NCBI GenBank assembly: GCA_964445985.1
Contig: CAYUMU010000001.1
Span: forward strand, 124,001 to 188,000
DNA: 64,000 bases
Direction: 5' to 3'
Source: CAYUMU01 sp964445985
Lineage (GTDB): Bacteria > Planctomycetota > Planctomycetia > Pirellulales > S012-138
The position numbers were made by a program, and so were the translations under genes. Position 1 is the first letter of the stretch, and the number at the start of each line of letters is the position of its first letter. Below are positions 26,527 through 36,157 of this stretch, in pieces. The notes under the pieces are model-generated. The model did not search any database. It worked only from the letters and a program-made list of their open reading frames with translations, and was not told the origin of the DNA.

Positions 26527-27306
26527 TCAACCCGACTCGCCGTTCGTTGCTTGCGGCAGGGGCAATAGTCCTGCGTTGGGCTCCGCGCCAGAACTCGCGA
26601 CGGCACAACTCGCGCTCTGCCCACGCCCCGCCTTGGCCGCCATGCTCTTCAGCACCCACAGCACCAGCAGCACATATACTCCGCAAGCCACGAGCAGCGG
26701 GTAGACCAATTGCGGAAACGACGTCAGCAGTTCATCGGCCAGGTAGGCTTGCGCGAAGCAGAGCGGCGCCATGCCGAGCGCCGTGCCTGCCATCACCTTC
26801 CATACCGAAATCTTCGTCAACCCGGCCGCGTACGACACCATATCCGACGACGTTAACGGGTTGACCCGCAGCAAGGCCACAATCCATAGCCCTCGCCGGT
26901 CCAACCGGTCGGCAATGTTTCGCCACCGGTCGCTGGCTTCCAAACGCTGGATCAGGCGTTCGCCGAAAATGCGGGTCAAGCAACAAGCGATGCCCGCTCC
27001 GAGCGTGTTCCCCAGCGTGGAGAGCAGCCCGCCCCACAACCCGCCGAAGATGATTCCCCCGGGAGCATACAGCATGGCGCCCGGCAGCGGGGCCACGACG
27101 ACCTCCAAGGTTACAAAGCCCACATACACCACCGGGGCCGCCCAACCAAAACCGAGGAAGAACGTTCGCAAGGCCGTTAGTTTTTCTTCGGCCGACAGGC
27201 TGCCCGAAAACAGCGTGGCGATCAGTCCTCCATTAACGTACGACCACACCAACCCCGCCAACAGCAAGAGGGCAACTGCCACGACAATCAGGCGAAGATA
27301 GCGCAC
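26527..27306 (-). CDS. TVP38/TMEM64-family (VTT-domain) membrane protein
   Basis: 259 residues. An N-terminal span (6-28) precedes the VTT/DedA-like core: VVYVGFVTLEVVVAPLPGAM, LYAPGGIIFGGLWGGLLS, GIACCLTRIFGERLIQRLEA and IVALLRVNPLTSSDMVSYAA followed by GLTKISVWKV. The re-entrant motif with P and G (PLPGAMLYAPGG) and the R-x-N/P-x3 segment near 150 are conserved in this family, which is implicated in lipid scrambling or transport. The final 30 residues are low-complexity Ser/Ala. It leads a two-gene unit with the membrane protein that follows. Confidence 0.87.
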   Translation of the reverse strand: MRYLRLIVVAVALLLLAGLVWSYVNGGLIATLFSGSLSAEEKLTALRTFFLGFGWAAPVVYVGFVTLEVVVAPLPGAMLYAPGGIIFGGLWGGLLSTLGNTLGAGIACCLTRIFGERLIQRLEASDRWRNIADRLDRRGLWIVALLRVNPLTSSDMVSYAAGLTKISVWKVMAGTALGMAPLCFAQAYLADELLTSFPQLVYPLLVACGVYVLLVLWVLKSMAAKAGRGQSASCAVASSGAEPNAGLLPLPQATNGESG

Positions 27307-27367
27307 GTGGCCAGCCCAGTGATTTGCGACGACAGAACAGCAGGACGAACGTTCGGAAAGCTCAGCC

Positions 27368-28837
27368 TCAGGCGATCAGCGCATCGACCACCTGGCCATG
27401 CACGTCGGTCAGGCGGAAATCGCGCCCGGCGTAGCGGTAGGTCAACCGCGTGTGGTCGAAACCCATCAGCCTGAGAATGGTCGCGTGCAGGTCGTGAACG
27501 TGAACCTTGTTTTCCACGGCCTGAAAGCCAAATTCGTCGGTCGCTCCATATACCTGGCCCCCTTTCACGCCGCCGCCGGCCATCCACATCGAAAAACCGT
27601 AATGGTTGTGATCGCGGCCATTGATCTTGCCGGCATTCGCCCCGGCCTGGGGAAGCTCCACCGTGGGGGTGCGTCCGAACTCGCCGCCCCAAATCACCAG
27701 CGTTTCATCCAGCAGGCCGCGTTGCTTGAGGTCGCCCAGCAAGGCCGCGATCGCCCGGCTGCACTCGCTGGCCAGCTTGCGATGCCGCACTTCAATATCG
27801 TCGTGATTGTCCCAAGGCTGACCCTGCCCATGCCACAGTTGCACCATCCGCACGCCGCGCTCCACGAGCCGCCGGGCCACCAAGATCTGCCTGGCATGCA
27901 CGCCCGGCCCATAGGCGTCGAGAATATGCTGGGGTTCGCGGCTGATGTCGAAAGCCTCGGCCGCTTCGTGCTGCATGCGATAGGCCAACTCGAACGACTG
28001 CACCCGCGACTCCAAGGCCGCGTCGTTCGAGCGCTGCTCCAAATGCCGGCGGTTCATGGCCTGCAGCAACTCCAACTGCTGCTGTTGCTCGCCGTCCGAC
28101 ATTTGGGCGTTGCGGATATGTTCGATCAGCTTCTCGATGGTTTCGTGCCGCGAATCGATATACGTGCCCTGGTACACGCCCGGCAAAAAGGCCGACTGCC
28201 AATTCTCCGGCCCCTTGATCGGGTAGCCGCCAGGGCTCATGGCGATGAAGCCCGGCAGGTTCTGGTTGTCGGTCCCCAAGCCGTAAGTCAGCCAACTCCC
28301 CAGGCTCGGCCGCACCAGGTTGGAATCGCCGCAATTCATCAGCATCAGCGACGGCTCGTGATTCGGCACGTTGGCGTGCATCGAGCGAATCACGGCCAAC
28401 TCATCGGCATGCTCGCCCAGCTCCTGGAAAATCTCGCTGATCTCCAGCCCACTCTCGCCATACTTCTTGAACGTAAACGGCGAGGGGAACGCCGCCCCCG
28501 TCTTCCGTTCGGTGCGGAGGTTGCCGGTCGGCAGCTCCTGGCCGGCATACTTTTGCAGCGCCGGCTTGGGGTCGAAGGTATCTACCTGGCTGGGGCCGCC
28601 GTTCATGAACAGGTGGATCACCCGTTTGGCCTTCACGGCAAACTGCGGCGCGCGGGGTAACATGGGATTTCCCAACCGGCCCGCGGCCTCGGCAGCCAAC
28701 GACGCCGAATCGCCTCCCACAAGCGACGCCAAACTTAGCCCGGCCAGCCCCATCCCGCTCCGGGCCAGCATCTCCCGCCGAGAAACCGGCAGGCCCAGGT
28801 TCGCCACTCGCGGTGCATGTTGAGTATGTTGATTCAT
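27368..28837 (-). CDS. DUF1501 protein, Tat-exported
   Basis: 489 residues. The twin-arginine leader is VSRREMLARSGMGLAGLSLA with cleavage near the Ala-rich AEAAG. The body has DUF1501 hallmarks: KAKRVIHLFMNGGPSQVDTF near the N-terminus, GLEISEIFQELGEHADELAV, RSMHANVPNHEPS, ARRLVERGVRMVQLWHGQGQ, ETLVIWGGEFGRTPTVE, and RDHNHYGFSMWMAGGGVKGG with HDLHATILRLMGFDH. DUF1501 belongs to the alkaline-phosphatase/sulfatase-like superfamily and is abundant in planctomycetes, usually downstream of a DUF1549/DUF1553 (PSCyt1/PSD1) gene. No such partner is present here; the upstream gene on the same strand is a TPR protein. Activity is unproven for the family. Confidence 0.93.
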   Translation of the reverse strand: MNQHTQHAPRVANLGLPVSRREMLARSGMGLAGLSLASLVGGDSASLAAEAAGRLGNPMLPRAPQFAVKAKRVIHLFMNGGPSQVDTFDPKPALQKYAGQELPTGNLRTERKTGAAFPSPFTFKKYGESGLEISEIFQELGEHADELAVIRSMHANVPNHEPSLMLMNCGDSNLVRPSLGSWLTYGLGTDNQNLPGFIAMSPGGYPIKGPENWQSAFLPGVYQGTYIDSRHETIEKLIEHIRNAQMSDGEQQQQLELLQAMNRRHLEQRSNDAALESRVQSFELAYRMQHEAAEAFDISREPQHILDAYGPGVHARQILVARRLVERGVRMVQLWHGQGQPWDNHDDIEVRHRKLASECSRAIAALLGDLKQRGLLDETLVIWGGEFGRTPTVELPQAGANAGKINGRDHNHYGFSMWMAGGGVKGGQVYGATDEFGFQAVENKVHVHDLHATILRLMGFDHTRLTYRYAGRDFRLTDVHGQVVDALIA

Positions 28838-28954
28838 CGGCGGCAGATTGGGTTAAGGCTATGGGAAAGCTTGTTGTCAACGGCCCATTCAGAGCGGCGT
28901 TTGCACTTTCCATCATACCCGCTTCCACCCAATCCGTCAGGCTCCCTTCCCCCG

Positions 28955-29037
28955 TCTTGGGCTGGCACGTCCTGAGCCCCCAGCAAAGGGACATCCGGCG
29001 GGGGGGGCACGCCATGAGCCCAAGCGAAGGGCGTGGC
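28955..29037. repeat. Two tandem units of the palindromic-element family
   Basis: Unit C (28955-28994) reads GGGCTGGCACGTCCTGAGCC then CCCAGCAAAGGGACAT. Unit D (29000-29037) reads GGGGCACGCCATGAGCC then CAAGCGAAGGGCGTGGCG. Both match the arms of the element at 2481-2621 (GGGCTGG, CACGTCC, CTGAGCC, AGCGAAGGGCGTGGC) but are in direct tandem rather than inverted. They lie in the gap between the TPR and DUF1501 genes. Confidence 0.6.
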
Positions 29038-29085
29038 GCAGCGCCAAACAGCTCTGATTTGAGGTGTGCCAATCGGGAATTGAAG

Positions 29086-30564
29086 CTACTTCCGCACGGT
29101 CACCGTCGGCTTCTCGTCCGTGGCCTGCTCGCGAATCCGGTTCAGTAGCCGCACCCGTTCGCCGTGGCTCGGTTCTAGTTCCAGCACCAGGCGGTACTGC
29201 CGCGCGGCCGCCGCTCGTTCGCTGGCCAGCCAATGCGCGTCGCCCAAGGTCAGGTGCAATTGCGCCGAGAGTGGATTGTTCTCCACGGCCCGCTGCAAGA
29301 ACTCAATGTACTTGGCCGTATCTCCCTGCTGTTGATACCGCTGGGCCACCGTCACCAGGGCGTCGGTCAAGGTGGGACGGTACAAGTCGGGCTCGGCTTC
29401 GATCGCCTTTTGCAGCCGGGCCAGGTACGCCTCGAAGTCTTGCAATCCCAACCCGGCCTGGCTCCATGAGTACCAGAACAGGCCGGCGTCCGCCTTCTTC
29501 ACCTTTTCTTCCAGCGTGGCGTAGATTTCCGCGGCCCGGCCGTATCGCCGCGCGGCCAGCCAGATATTGGCCTTGAGAAAATGAATATCGAAGATATCGA
29601 TCCCTTCCTCTTGGGCTTTGCTCACCTGGTACAGCGCCGACCGCGGCCCCGCCACGTAGAACCAGTTGTCGCGGCCCGGCACCGGGTCGATCAAGAAGCG
29701 GTCCCCCTTGATCTGGCCCGCCTCGCCCCCCACAATCTCGGCCATGCTCACCCGGCCCAGGTAGTTGTGCAGGTTGTAATACACGCTGGCCAGCTTGAAG
29801 TGATACACGGCCAGCGAAATGCCGAGCGATCCGGCCGTTTCGTAAGCCTCGGCCGCCTTGGCGAATCGCTGCTGGGCCAGATAGATATTGCCCAACTGAT
29901 AGTGATCGTCGCCACTTTGGGGATTCAGCTCCACCGCTTTCTCATAGTAGCCTCGGGCTTCATCCAACTGCTCTTTCTGATAGTGCGCCTCGGCCAGCAA
30001 GTGATAGAGCGGATAGTCATGCTTGTACTTCAGCAGCGGCTCCAGCACGCCAATCACGCGATCGGGCTGTTTGCGGGGTGAGAGCAACTCGGCCAACTCC
30101 ACGCCGGCCTCCACGTGATCGGGATTGCCGACCAGCAACTTCTCCAACACCTTGGTGGCCTCGGCTGGCTGCTGACCATAAATATAAGCCTTGGCCAGCA
30201 ACAACTGATAACCCGTCTTGGCCCCATTGGCGGACACGGCTTCGGCCAACTTCTTGGCGGCTTCCGGAAACTTGCCTTGGAAGAACAGCTTGCGACCGTC
30301 CTCATACAGTTCTTCAGCCACCTTGGCCTCGGCCGCTGAAACCGGTGGCGCGACAACCGGCGCAACTGCGGCCGCGGCCGAAACCTCGGTCGCCGTAGCC
30401 GCTGCTTCAGCATCGTTGGCCCTGGGAGCAACCACGGGGCCGGGCGCCTCCTGAGCCCGCAATACGCTTGGCGCGAGCCCTAGGGCCACCACGGCCGCTC
30501 CCAGCGCGGCTCTGTCCATCAAGTATCGCAGAGCCGCTCGCGATTCAACATAAATCGTGGTCAT
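29086..30564 (-). CDS. Secreted TPR protein
   Basis: 492 residues from the ATG at 30564 (AAGGA 10 nt upstream); a longer in-frame extension would overlap the 3' end of the next gene and has no protein-like composition. A signal peptide (residues about 10-36, AALGAAVVALGLAPSVLRAQ) is followed by a Pro/Ala-rich linker (37-75), then TPRs from about 80 to 480, for example EELYEDGRKLFFQGKFPEAA, QLDEARGYYEKAVELNPQSG and AAARQYRLVLELEPSHGERV. TPR arrays are scaffolds for protein complexes. It is encoded 100 bp downstream of the giant TPR gene on the same strand and is likely a partner. Confidence 0.85.
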   Translation of the reverse strand: MTTIYVESRAALRYLMDRAALGAAVVALGLAPSVLRAQEAPGPVVAPRANDAEAAATATEVSAAAAVAPVVAPPVSAAEAKVAEELYEDGRKLFFQGKFPEAAKKLAEAVSANGAKTGYQLLLAKAYIYGQQPAEATKVLEKLLVGNPDHVEAGVELAELLSPRKQPDRVIGVLEPLLKYKHDYPLYHLLAEAHYQKEQLDEARGYYEKAVELNPQSGDDHYQLGNIYLAQQRFAKAAEAYETAGSLGISLAVYHFKLASVYYNLHNYLGRVSMAEIVGGEAGQIKGDRFLIDPVPGRDNWFYVAGPRSALYQVSKAQEEGIDIFDIHFLKANIWLAARRYGRAAEIYATLEEKVKKADAGLFWYSWSQAGLGLQDFEAYLARLQKAIEAEPDLYRPTLTDALVTVAQRYQQQGDTAKYIEFLQRAVENNPLSAQLHLTLGDAHWLASERAAAARQYRLVLELEPSHGERVRLLNRIREQATDEKPTVTVRK

Positions 30565-30618
30565 GATCAACTTATCCTTGGTTTCATGATATTTTTTCGT
30601 GCACGGGGGGCTTTCAAG

Positions 30619-30641
30619 TGTTGCGCGCTGCACGCGCGACA
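30619..30641. other. Intercistronic hairpin between the two TPR genes
   Basis: TGTTGCGCG (30619-30627) pairs with CGCGCGACA (30633-30641) around a 5-nt loop, with one G-T wobble on the plus strand. No T run follows, so it may mark processing rather than termination. Confidence 0.35.
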
Positions 30642-30664
30642 CGTCACTGACGGTCAGGCACGCC

Positions 30665-33600
30665 TTATTTGCGATAAGCCTTGATCCAGTTGATCTGCTC
30701 CTGAGCCACTTGCGCCTTGGGGTGCTTCCCGAACTTTTGCCGGAAGGTTTCGTAGGCGTCCATCGCATCGACCCACCGGCCCAGTTGTTCGTAAACTTCG
30801 GCCAAACTGTATTGGGCATCGGCCACGCGCGCGCTCGCGGGGTAGTTGCGAATGAAATCGCGCAGGCCGACCGCCGCCTCGGCGTACTTGCCTTCTTGCT
30901 CATAGAACTTGGCGACCTTCCAGGCCGCGTCTTCCGCCACCGGCGTGCCGGGGAACAGCTTCACAATCTTTTGATAGGTTTCCATGGCCGCGGCCCGATC
31001 CTTGAGTTCCGTTTCCAGAATCACGGCAATTCGCAGCAAGGCGTCGTCGGTCTTGTCGCCCAGCGGATGATCCTTGGCCACGCGGTTATAGAGTTCCACC
31101 GCCTCGCGGAGCGCGTCATTGATCCGGTCCTGGCGATTGGCCACTTGCAGCGCGATCTCACACTCGGCGACCACCTCGGCCTGACGAGAAGAATTGAAAA
31201 TATTGTCAACATTCAGATTCAGCCGGGAAGCATTCACCGCTTCATCCAACGCCAGCTCTTCGCTCTTGCCCGCCTTCTTCAATTGCGAACGGCGGTCGCG
31301 CTGCTGCTCCAGCTGTTGGGCTTGAATCCGGTTGAAGTCTTGATAGGCTCCGCGCTGCCCTTGCTCGTAAGCTTCGCTACGCACCTGGGCCACGGTGACC
31401 GCGCCCAGCCGCTGGGCTTGCTGCTCATAACTTTGAGCGACCAAATATAGCGCGTCGTCCGCAAGGGGGCTGTCGGGGTGCTTCTCGGGCACCTGCAACA
31501 GCGCCAGCCGGGCGTCTTCCAACCGGCCCAAATCGAGCAAGGCCCGGCCCGTTTCCAATTGGGCGTCGTCGGCCAGATCGCTGCCGGGGTAGCCGCTGAC
31601 CACCTTCTTGAATTCCGCCACGGCCTTCACATTGTTGTGCAACTGCTCTCGCACAATCCGCCCAATCTGGAACTGGGCGTCGTCCTTGTTGCGTTCTACC
31701 TCTTTATCCGCCAGCAATGTTTGATAGCGTTCCAGGTTCTTCAGAATCTCGATCCGGCTCTTGGCCAGGTCGGCTTGACCCTCTTGCGGGAACTGCTCCA
31801 GAAATTCTTCATAGAGCCGCCGCGCTTCGCGCCAACCGCTCAAATTAATGCGGCACTCGGCAATCGCCAGCTTGACTTGAGGAATCAAATTCTGATTGGG
31901 GAATTCGTCAAGAATGCGTTGATAGGCCGCCATCGCTTCTTCCCAGGCTTCATTCGCCTGGTGGGTTTGGCCAATTTGCCGCAAGGCCTCGGCCGCGCGG
32001 GGATCGTTGGGGAAACTATCCACAAACACGCCGAATACGTGCAAAGCTTCCAGATAGCGTTGATTGTTCGCCAATTGGCCAGCGATCGAGAAAACCTGCG
32101 AGCGCACGTTTTCGTCGTCGCCATTCAGGCTCAAGTATTCTTGATACGTTTCCACGGCCTTCAGTGGGTTGTGCAGATCGGCCGCATACAAGCTGGCAAT
32201 GCGAAACACGGCCTGCGTGGCCAGATCGTTGGTGGGAAAACGGTGCGGAATCTGGCTCAGCACATAAACCGCCTGGTCTTGTTGCGACAGCGACTGCAAC
32301 TGATCGGCCAGGTTCCACAGCCGAGCGGGAAAGTTGCCCGCCCCGGCATGCTCCGGCGCCACCTCGAGCAAGTTCAGCAGCGCGGTGGCGGCTTGCACAT
32401 ACAACCCGCCAGCCCTCACGGCGCTATACCCTCGCGCCAGCGACGCCTGTTGTTCGTAAGAGCTTACCTCCAGCAGTCGGGCTTGATCGGCCCAGGTCCG
32501 TTCGTCGGCAAACTCTTTGACGAAAGTCTCGATCGCAGCCCGCGCCTGTTCGAACCGCGCGTGACGCGCTTCAAACCAGGCCTGATTTTGCTGGGCCGGA
32601 TCTTGATCGCTGGCGGTCACCAACGAGGCGTAAGCCAGGCGGTCTTCCAGCGCTCGATAGGCCAGCGGCACCCGTTCGGGATCGTCGGGCCGGTCGTCCA
32701 GGTAACGTGCGATCCATTCCGCCGCCCGTTCCGGCCGCCCTTGCCCTTCCAAGAATCCAAACAACCAAAAGATCTGCGTCCGCGCCTGCTGCGACACCGG
32801 CGCCTGCCCCGGCGCAGCCAACCTGGCCAGCTCGATCAACAGGGCATAGGCTTTTTCGGCAGCCGTGTTCTGCCGCTTCAGCTCGGCTTGAGAAAGCATC
32901 GCCCCCGAAGGCAGCGTCACTTCCCCTTGCTGTTGGGCCATTTGCTGCTGCGGCTGCTGATTGAACCGCTCATTGTCGTTATTCAGCATGGCAATTTGCT
33001 GGCTCTGCCGCTGCTGCGACTGACGAATAACCGTGAGCGCCCCCGAGTCGGGCCGAGGTTGATTGCCATAGCCGGGGGTCACCGGATAGGGCACGGGGGC
33101 CGCTCCCCCACTCTCGATCCTAAAGGCGCCGCTATTACCGGGCGCCGCGCCCGAAATGCTCGGCGTAGGCAGCGACATTGCCTCGACCGGAGCCGGCGCA
33201 GAAAGCGGCGCGGCAAATGGATCGGTTGCGACTGTTTCGGATTGTGGCTTCGCTTCGCCCGCTGGCGAGGCGCCCTCCACGGGCCGATCGAAATACCAAT
33301 CGTCTCCGGTCCATTTACCACCAGCGGTCAATTCACGCCAACGACCGTCAAAATCCTTGTCAATTTCTTTCAGTTTTTCCCAACTGGTCACGCCCCGCGG
33401 CGAAGTCGGCGGCAATAGCAGGCCCAGCCCATAATCGCGATCGAGCTCGCCCAAGTACGTGGCCGCTTCGAGCAACTTCAAATGCTCGGGCGAACCAAAG
33501 TTGGGAAACGCCGCCGCATACCGCGTGAGCACCCCGCGAACCACCGGCCAGGCGTCCTGTTGACCGTACAGCCTGGCGATGTCGAAAAAGATACCCTCCG

Positions 33601-36157
33601 CGCCGGCCACATAGTCGCCCGTGGGATACTGCTTGAGAAAATCGGCCAGGGCATTCAGCACGGCCGTGTGCGACGGAGTGAGCTCCTGGGGCGGTTCCGC
33701 TTTCTTCTGGGCTTGTCGCCTCTCGTTAAAATCGGCCTGCGCTTTCAGCACCAGCGTTTGCACCAGCACAAAATGCACCCGCTGGGCCGCGGTTAGCTTG
33801 CCGTGTTTTTCCAGGAACGCTGTCAGCACCGCTTGAGCCGTGTCGTAAGAACCAAATTGCTCGTAACGCTGCGCGACGGCCAGATAGCGCTCCACGGCGT
33901 TGGCAAAGTACGGACTCTTGGCATGTTCGCCGATCAGCTTATCGAGCACGGCCAACGCGGCCTGATGCTGTTCGAGCAGCGGCAGGCCCTTGCCGCCTCG
34001 AAATCGCTTGGCCGCCAGGGCCAGCGCCGTATCGGCCTGATGCAGCTGAATGTTCGCTCGGACCCAGAGTGCCCAATCCTGCAATCGGACGCCCGCGGCC
34101 CCTTCGCCCGCCAGGGCATCGATCACCGCCAAAGCCAAATCGGCCCGATCCAGTTGCTGGAATCGCTGCAGCAGAATTCCGGCTAGCTGAAGCACCACGG
34201 TCTTCGAACCATCGTCGGCGCGGTCTTTCATCAACTTCGCGGCCGCCGTCAGAATTTCTTTAATGTCGGGCGAAAGCTCCGCCCCCAAGCCCAGGTGCGA
34301 AGCCAGTTGACGGTCTTGCACCGATAGAGCTTGCCGCAGTTGCAACCGCAATTGAGCGAATTGCCCGGCCACCGTGCCGTCTCCACGATGGAACAGTTCG
34401 GTTGCCGCCAGCGCCGCCTGCCAGCGATGGGCCGCCGAATAGCGACCGATGATCGCCTCGGCGCCTTGCGAAGCCGCGGCGGCTTGCTCACTTTGCAAGG
34501 CCGTGTGGGCGTTGTGCCAGGCCTGGCTCAACAGCCGCAACGCAATCCGGTCTTCGCGCTGCAACTCCTGATTGGCCGTGGGCGCCAGCGTCGCCGAGGC
34601 TTCGGCAAACGCCTTGGCTCCCAGGCTCGCTGACGCCTTGGCAAGACCCAGCAGCAACTTTTGCCGCGCCTCGCCCGGCAGCAAGTCGTTAAGCCCGGCG
34701 GACAACTGAACTTCGAACGGTTCGGCTTGCACGGAAACCATCTTCGCCAACCCTGCCGCAAGATCATTGGCGGCGGCGTATCGCTGCACCTGCCCGATCA
34801 CCACGTCCGCGAACTGCTGGCGCTGTTCCTCGGTCGTCAGTTTTCCGGCATCTTGCCTCAAGATGATAAATTGAAGTTCATCCGCCCGACTCAACGGCGT
34901 GCCCGGCTTGCGATCCGGTTCGACCCGGCTCCATCCAGCGAGCGCCTTGGCTAATTCCAATCGTTGAGCGCTGGCGTTTTCGAGCGCATGGGCTCGCCAC
35001 AATTCAGCAGCCAGCCAAATCTCTCGCAGTCCCGCGTTCGCTCCCGCCATTTGCAATTCTCGTGCGGAAGCCCTTTGCAATAGTTGCGTAATCAGGTGCA
35101 GACGATCTTGCAGCTCATCGCCATCGTATCGCAGCCAGCCTCCACTCATTTTGATGGGCTTGCCCGCGACGTCTTTACCTGGGAGCGGCTCCGCGGCCAC
35201 CATGGGCCAAACGATGGCCAGCATGCCCTCGGCATCGCCCGCATCGAGGCGGCTGTCTGCCAAAGCATGCAGTTGATTCCAAGCCCTGTTGATGAATTGG
35301 CCGCGGAAATCGCTCTCCGGCAGCGACTCCAAGGCCCCAGCCAGCGCCCCCGAGTACTTGGCCGCGGTAGCGTCGGTGAGCGCGGCCCTGGCCCGCACCA
35401 GCGTGGCCCTGGTTTGCCAAATCCGCGGCAATGCCGTGGCATCGCCCGGCTTATCGCTCTCCTTCGGCAGAAGCCCCGCGGCCTTTTCCGCGGCGGCATT
35501 CTTGGCCGCAAAGCTGTCGCCGAGAGCAAGCGTCGCCAAGGCCGCAATCACCCGAGCCGGCCCCGCGATCTTGGGGTCGCTGCTTTCCTCGGCCAACTGC
35601 AAGCTTTGGGTCAAGGCCCCGTTAGGATGGCTATATGTCGCGCTACTGTTGCCGCTCCACAGCCGAACCTCCGCCAACAGCAATTGGGCCGTGTGCCGTT
35701 GTGCTTTTGAGACTGGTTGAAAAGTCGCGGTCGCCAGCAGTTGATCGGCCGCTTGGAAGGCTCCCACCTCGATCAGCGCTTGGGCCTGCGATAGATTCTC
35801 GTCGAACGACCGCTGCTTGCCGCTCAGGGCCGCCACCACTTGCCTGGCCGCGGCATGCTCGGGAGAAAGCTTGAGCACCTTGCGATACTGGCTCAAAGCC
35901 TCGGGCAGTTGCCCCAGCTTCAAGTGGCACTCGGCCAGCGCCAGTTGCGCTTCGACCGATTGCGGCAACGCCTCGGCCGCGGCCTTCAACGTGCCCAGCG
36001 CGGTAGTCAGGTCGCCTTTCGCCATGGCCTGTCGACCCGACTCCAGGTCGTCGGCCGCATCGGCCCGCGCCACCCCGCCCTGGCTCAAAACCCCCAATGT
36101 GAGCGCGGCCAACACCGCGCAACGAAACAACGCCGAGTTGCGATACCCGATTTTCAC
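30665..36157 (-). CDS. Giant secreted TPR protein (1830 aa)
   Basis: The start is the GTG at 36157, supported by AGGAGA 6 nt upstream and by the signal peptide that follows (NSALFRCAVLAALTLGVLSQ then GGVARA, cleavage near residue 33). A longer frame to 36355 lacks these. TPRs occupy most of residues 35-950 (for example LPEALSQYRKVLKLSPEHAA) and about 1150-1830 (for example KAVETYQEYLSLNGDDENVR; WREARRLYEEFLEQFPQEGQ; AAMETYQKIVKLFPGTPVAE). Between them lies a low-complexity Pro/Gln linker with QQPQQQMAQQQG. The second half resembles CpoB/YbgF/BamD-like periplasmic TPR domains. It is probably a periplasmic or outer-membrane scaffold. It is followed by the shorter TPR gene and DUF1501. Confidence 0.85.
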   Translation of the reverse strand: MKIGYRNSALFRCAVLAALTLGVLSQGGVARADAADDLESGRQAMAKGDLTTALGTLKAAAEALPQSVEAQLALAECHLKLGQLPEALSQYRKVLKLSPEHAAARQVVAALSGKQRSFDENLSQAQALIEVGAFQAADQLLATATFQPVSKAQRHTAQLLLAEVRLWSGNSSATYSHPNGALTQSLQLAEESSDPKIAGPARVIAALATLALGDSFAAKNAAAEKAAGLLPKESDKPGDATALPRIWQTRATLVRARAALTDATAAKYSGALAGALESLPESDFRGQFINRAWNQLHALADSRLDAGDAEGMLAIVWPMVAAEPLPGKDVAGKPIKMSGGWLRYDGDELQDRLHLITQLLQRASARELQMAGANAGLREIWLAAELWRAHALENASAQRLELAKALAGWSRVEPDRKPGTPLSRADELQFIILRQDAGKLTTEEQRQQFADVVIGQVQRYAAANDLAAGLAKMVSVQAEPFEVQLSAGLNDLLPGEARQKLLLGLAKASASLGAKAFAEASATLAPTANQELQREDRIALRLLSQAWHNAHTALQSEQAAAASQGAEAIIGRYSAAHRWQAALAATELFHRGDGTVAGQFAQLRLQLRQALSVQDRQLASHLGLGAELSPDIKEILTAAAKLMKDRADDGSKTVVLQLAGILLQRFQQLDRADLALAVIDALAGEGAAGVRLQDWALWVRANIQLHQADTALALAAKRFRGGKGLPLLEQHQAALAVLDKLIGEHAKSPYFANAVERYLAVAQRYEQFGSYDTAQAVLTAFLEKHGKLTAAQRVHFVLVQTLVLKAQADFNERRQAQKKAEPPQELTPSHTAVLNALADFLKQYPTGDYVAGAEGIFFDIARLYGQQDAWPVVRGVLTRYAAAFPNFGSPEHLKLLEAATYLGELDRDYGLGLLLPPTSPRGVTSWEKLKEIDKDFDGRWRELTAGGKWTGDDWYFDRPVEGASPAGEAKPQSETVATDPFAAPLSAPAPVEAMSLPTPSISGAAPGNSGAFRIESGGAAPVPYPVTPGYGNQPRPDSGALTVIRQSQQRQSQQIAMLNNDNERFNQQPQQQMAQQQGEVTLPSGAMLSQAELKRQNTAAEKAYALLIELARLAAPGQAPVSQQARTQIFWLFGFLEGQGRPERAAEWIARYLDDRPDDPERVPLAYRALEDRLAYASLVTASDQDPAQQNQAWFEARHARFEQARAAIETFVKEFADERTWADQARLLEVSSYEQQASLARGYSAVRAGGLYVQAATALLNLLEVAPEHAGAGNFPARLWNLADQLQSLSQQDQAVYVLSQIPHRFPTNDLATQAVFRIASLYAADLHNPLKAVETYQEYLSLNGDDENVRSQVFSIAGQLANNQRYLEALHVFGVFVDSFPNDPRAAEALRQIGQTHQANEAWEEAMAAYQRILDEFPNQNLIPQVKLAIAECRINLSGWREARRLYEEFLEQFPQEGQADLAKSRIEILKNLERYQTLLADKEVERNKDDAQFQIGRIVREQLHNNVKAVAEFKKVVSGYPGSDLADDAQLETGRALLDLGRLEDARLALLQVPEKHPDSPLADDALYLVAQSYEQQAQRLGAVTVAQVRSEAYEQGQRGAYQDFNRIQAQQLEQQRDRRSQLKKAGKSEELALDEAVNASRLNLNVDNIFNSSRQAEVVAECEIALQVANRQDRINDALREAVELYNRVAKDHPLGDKTDDALLRIAVILETELKDRAAAMETYQKIVKLFPGTPVAEDAAWKVAKFYEQEGKYAEAAVGLRDFIRNYPASARVADAQYSLAEVYEQLGRWVDAMDAYETFRQKFGKHPKAQVAQEQINWIKAYRK

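Noticed and set aside
31478..33418. A plus-strand open frame of 646 codons
   Set aside because: Antisense to the giant TPR gene, whose repeats are clearly protein-coding on the minus strand; the plus frame has shadow-type composition.
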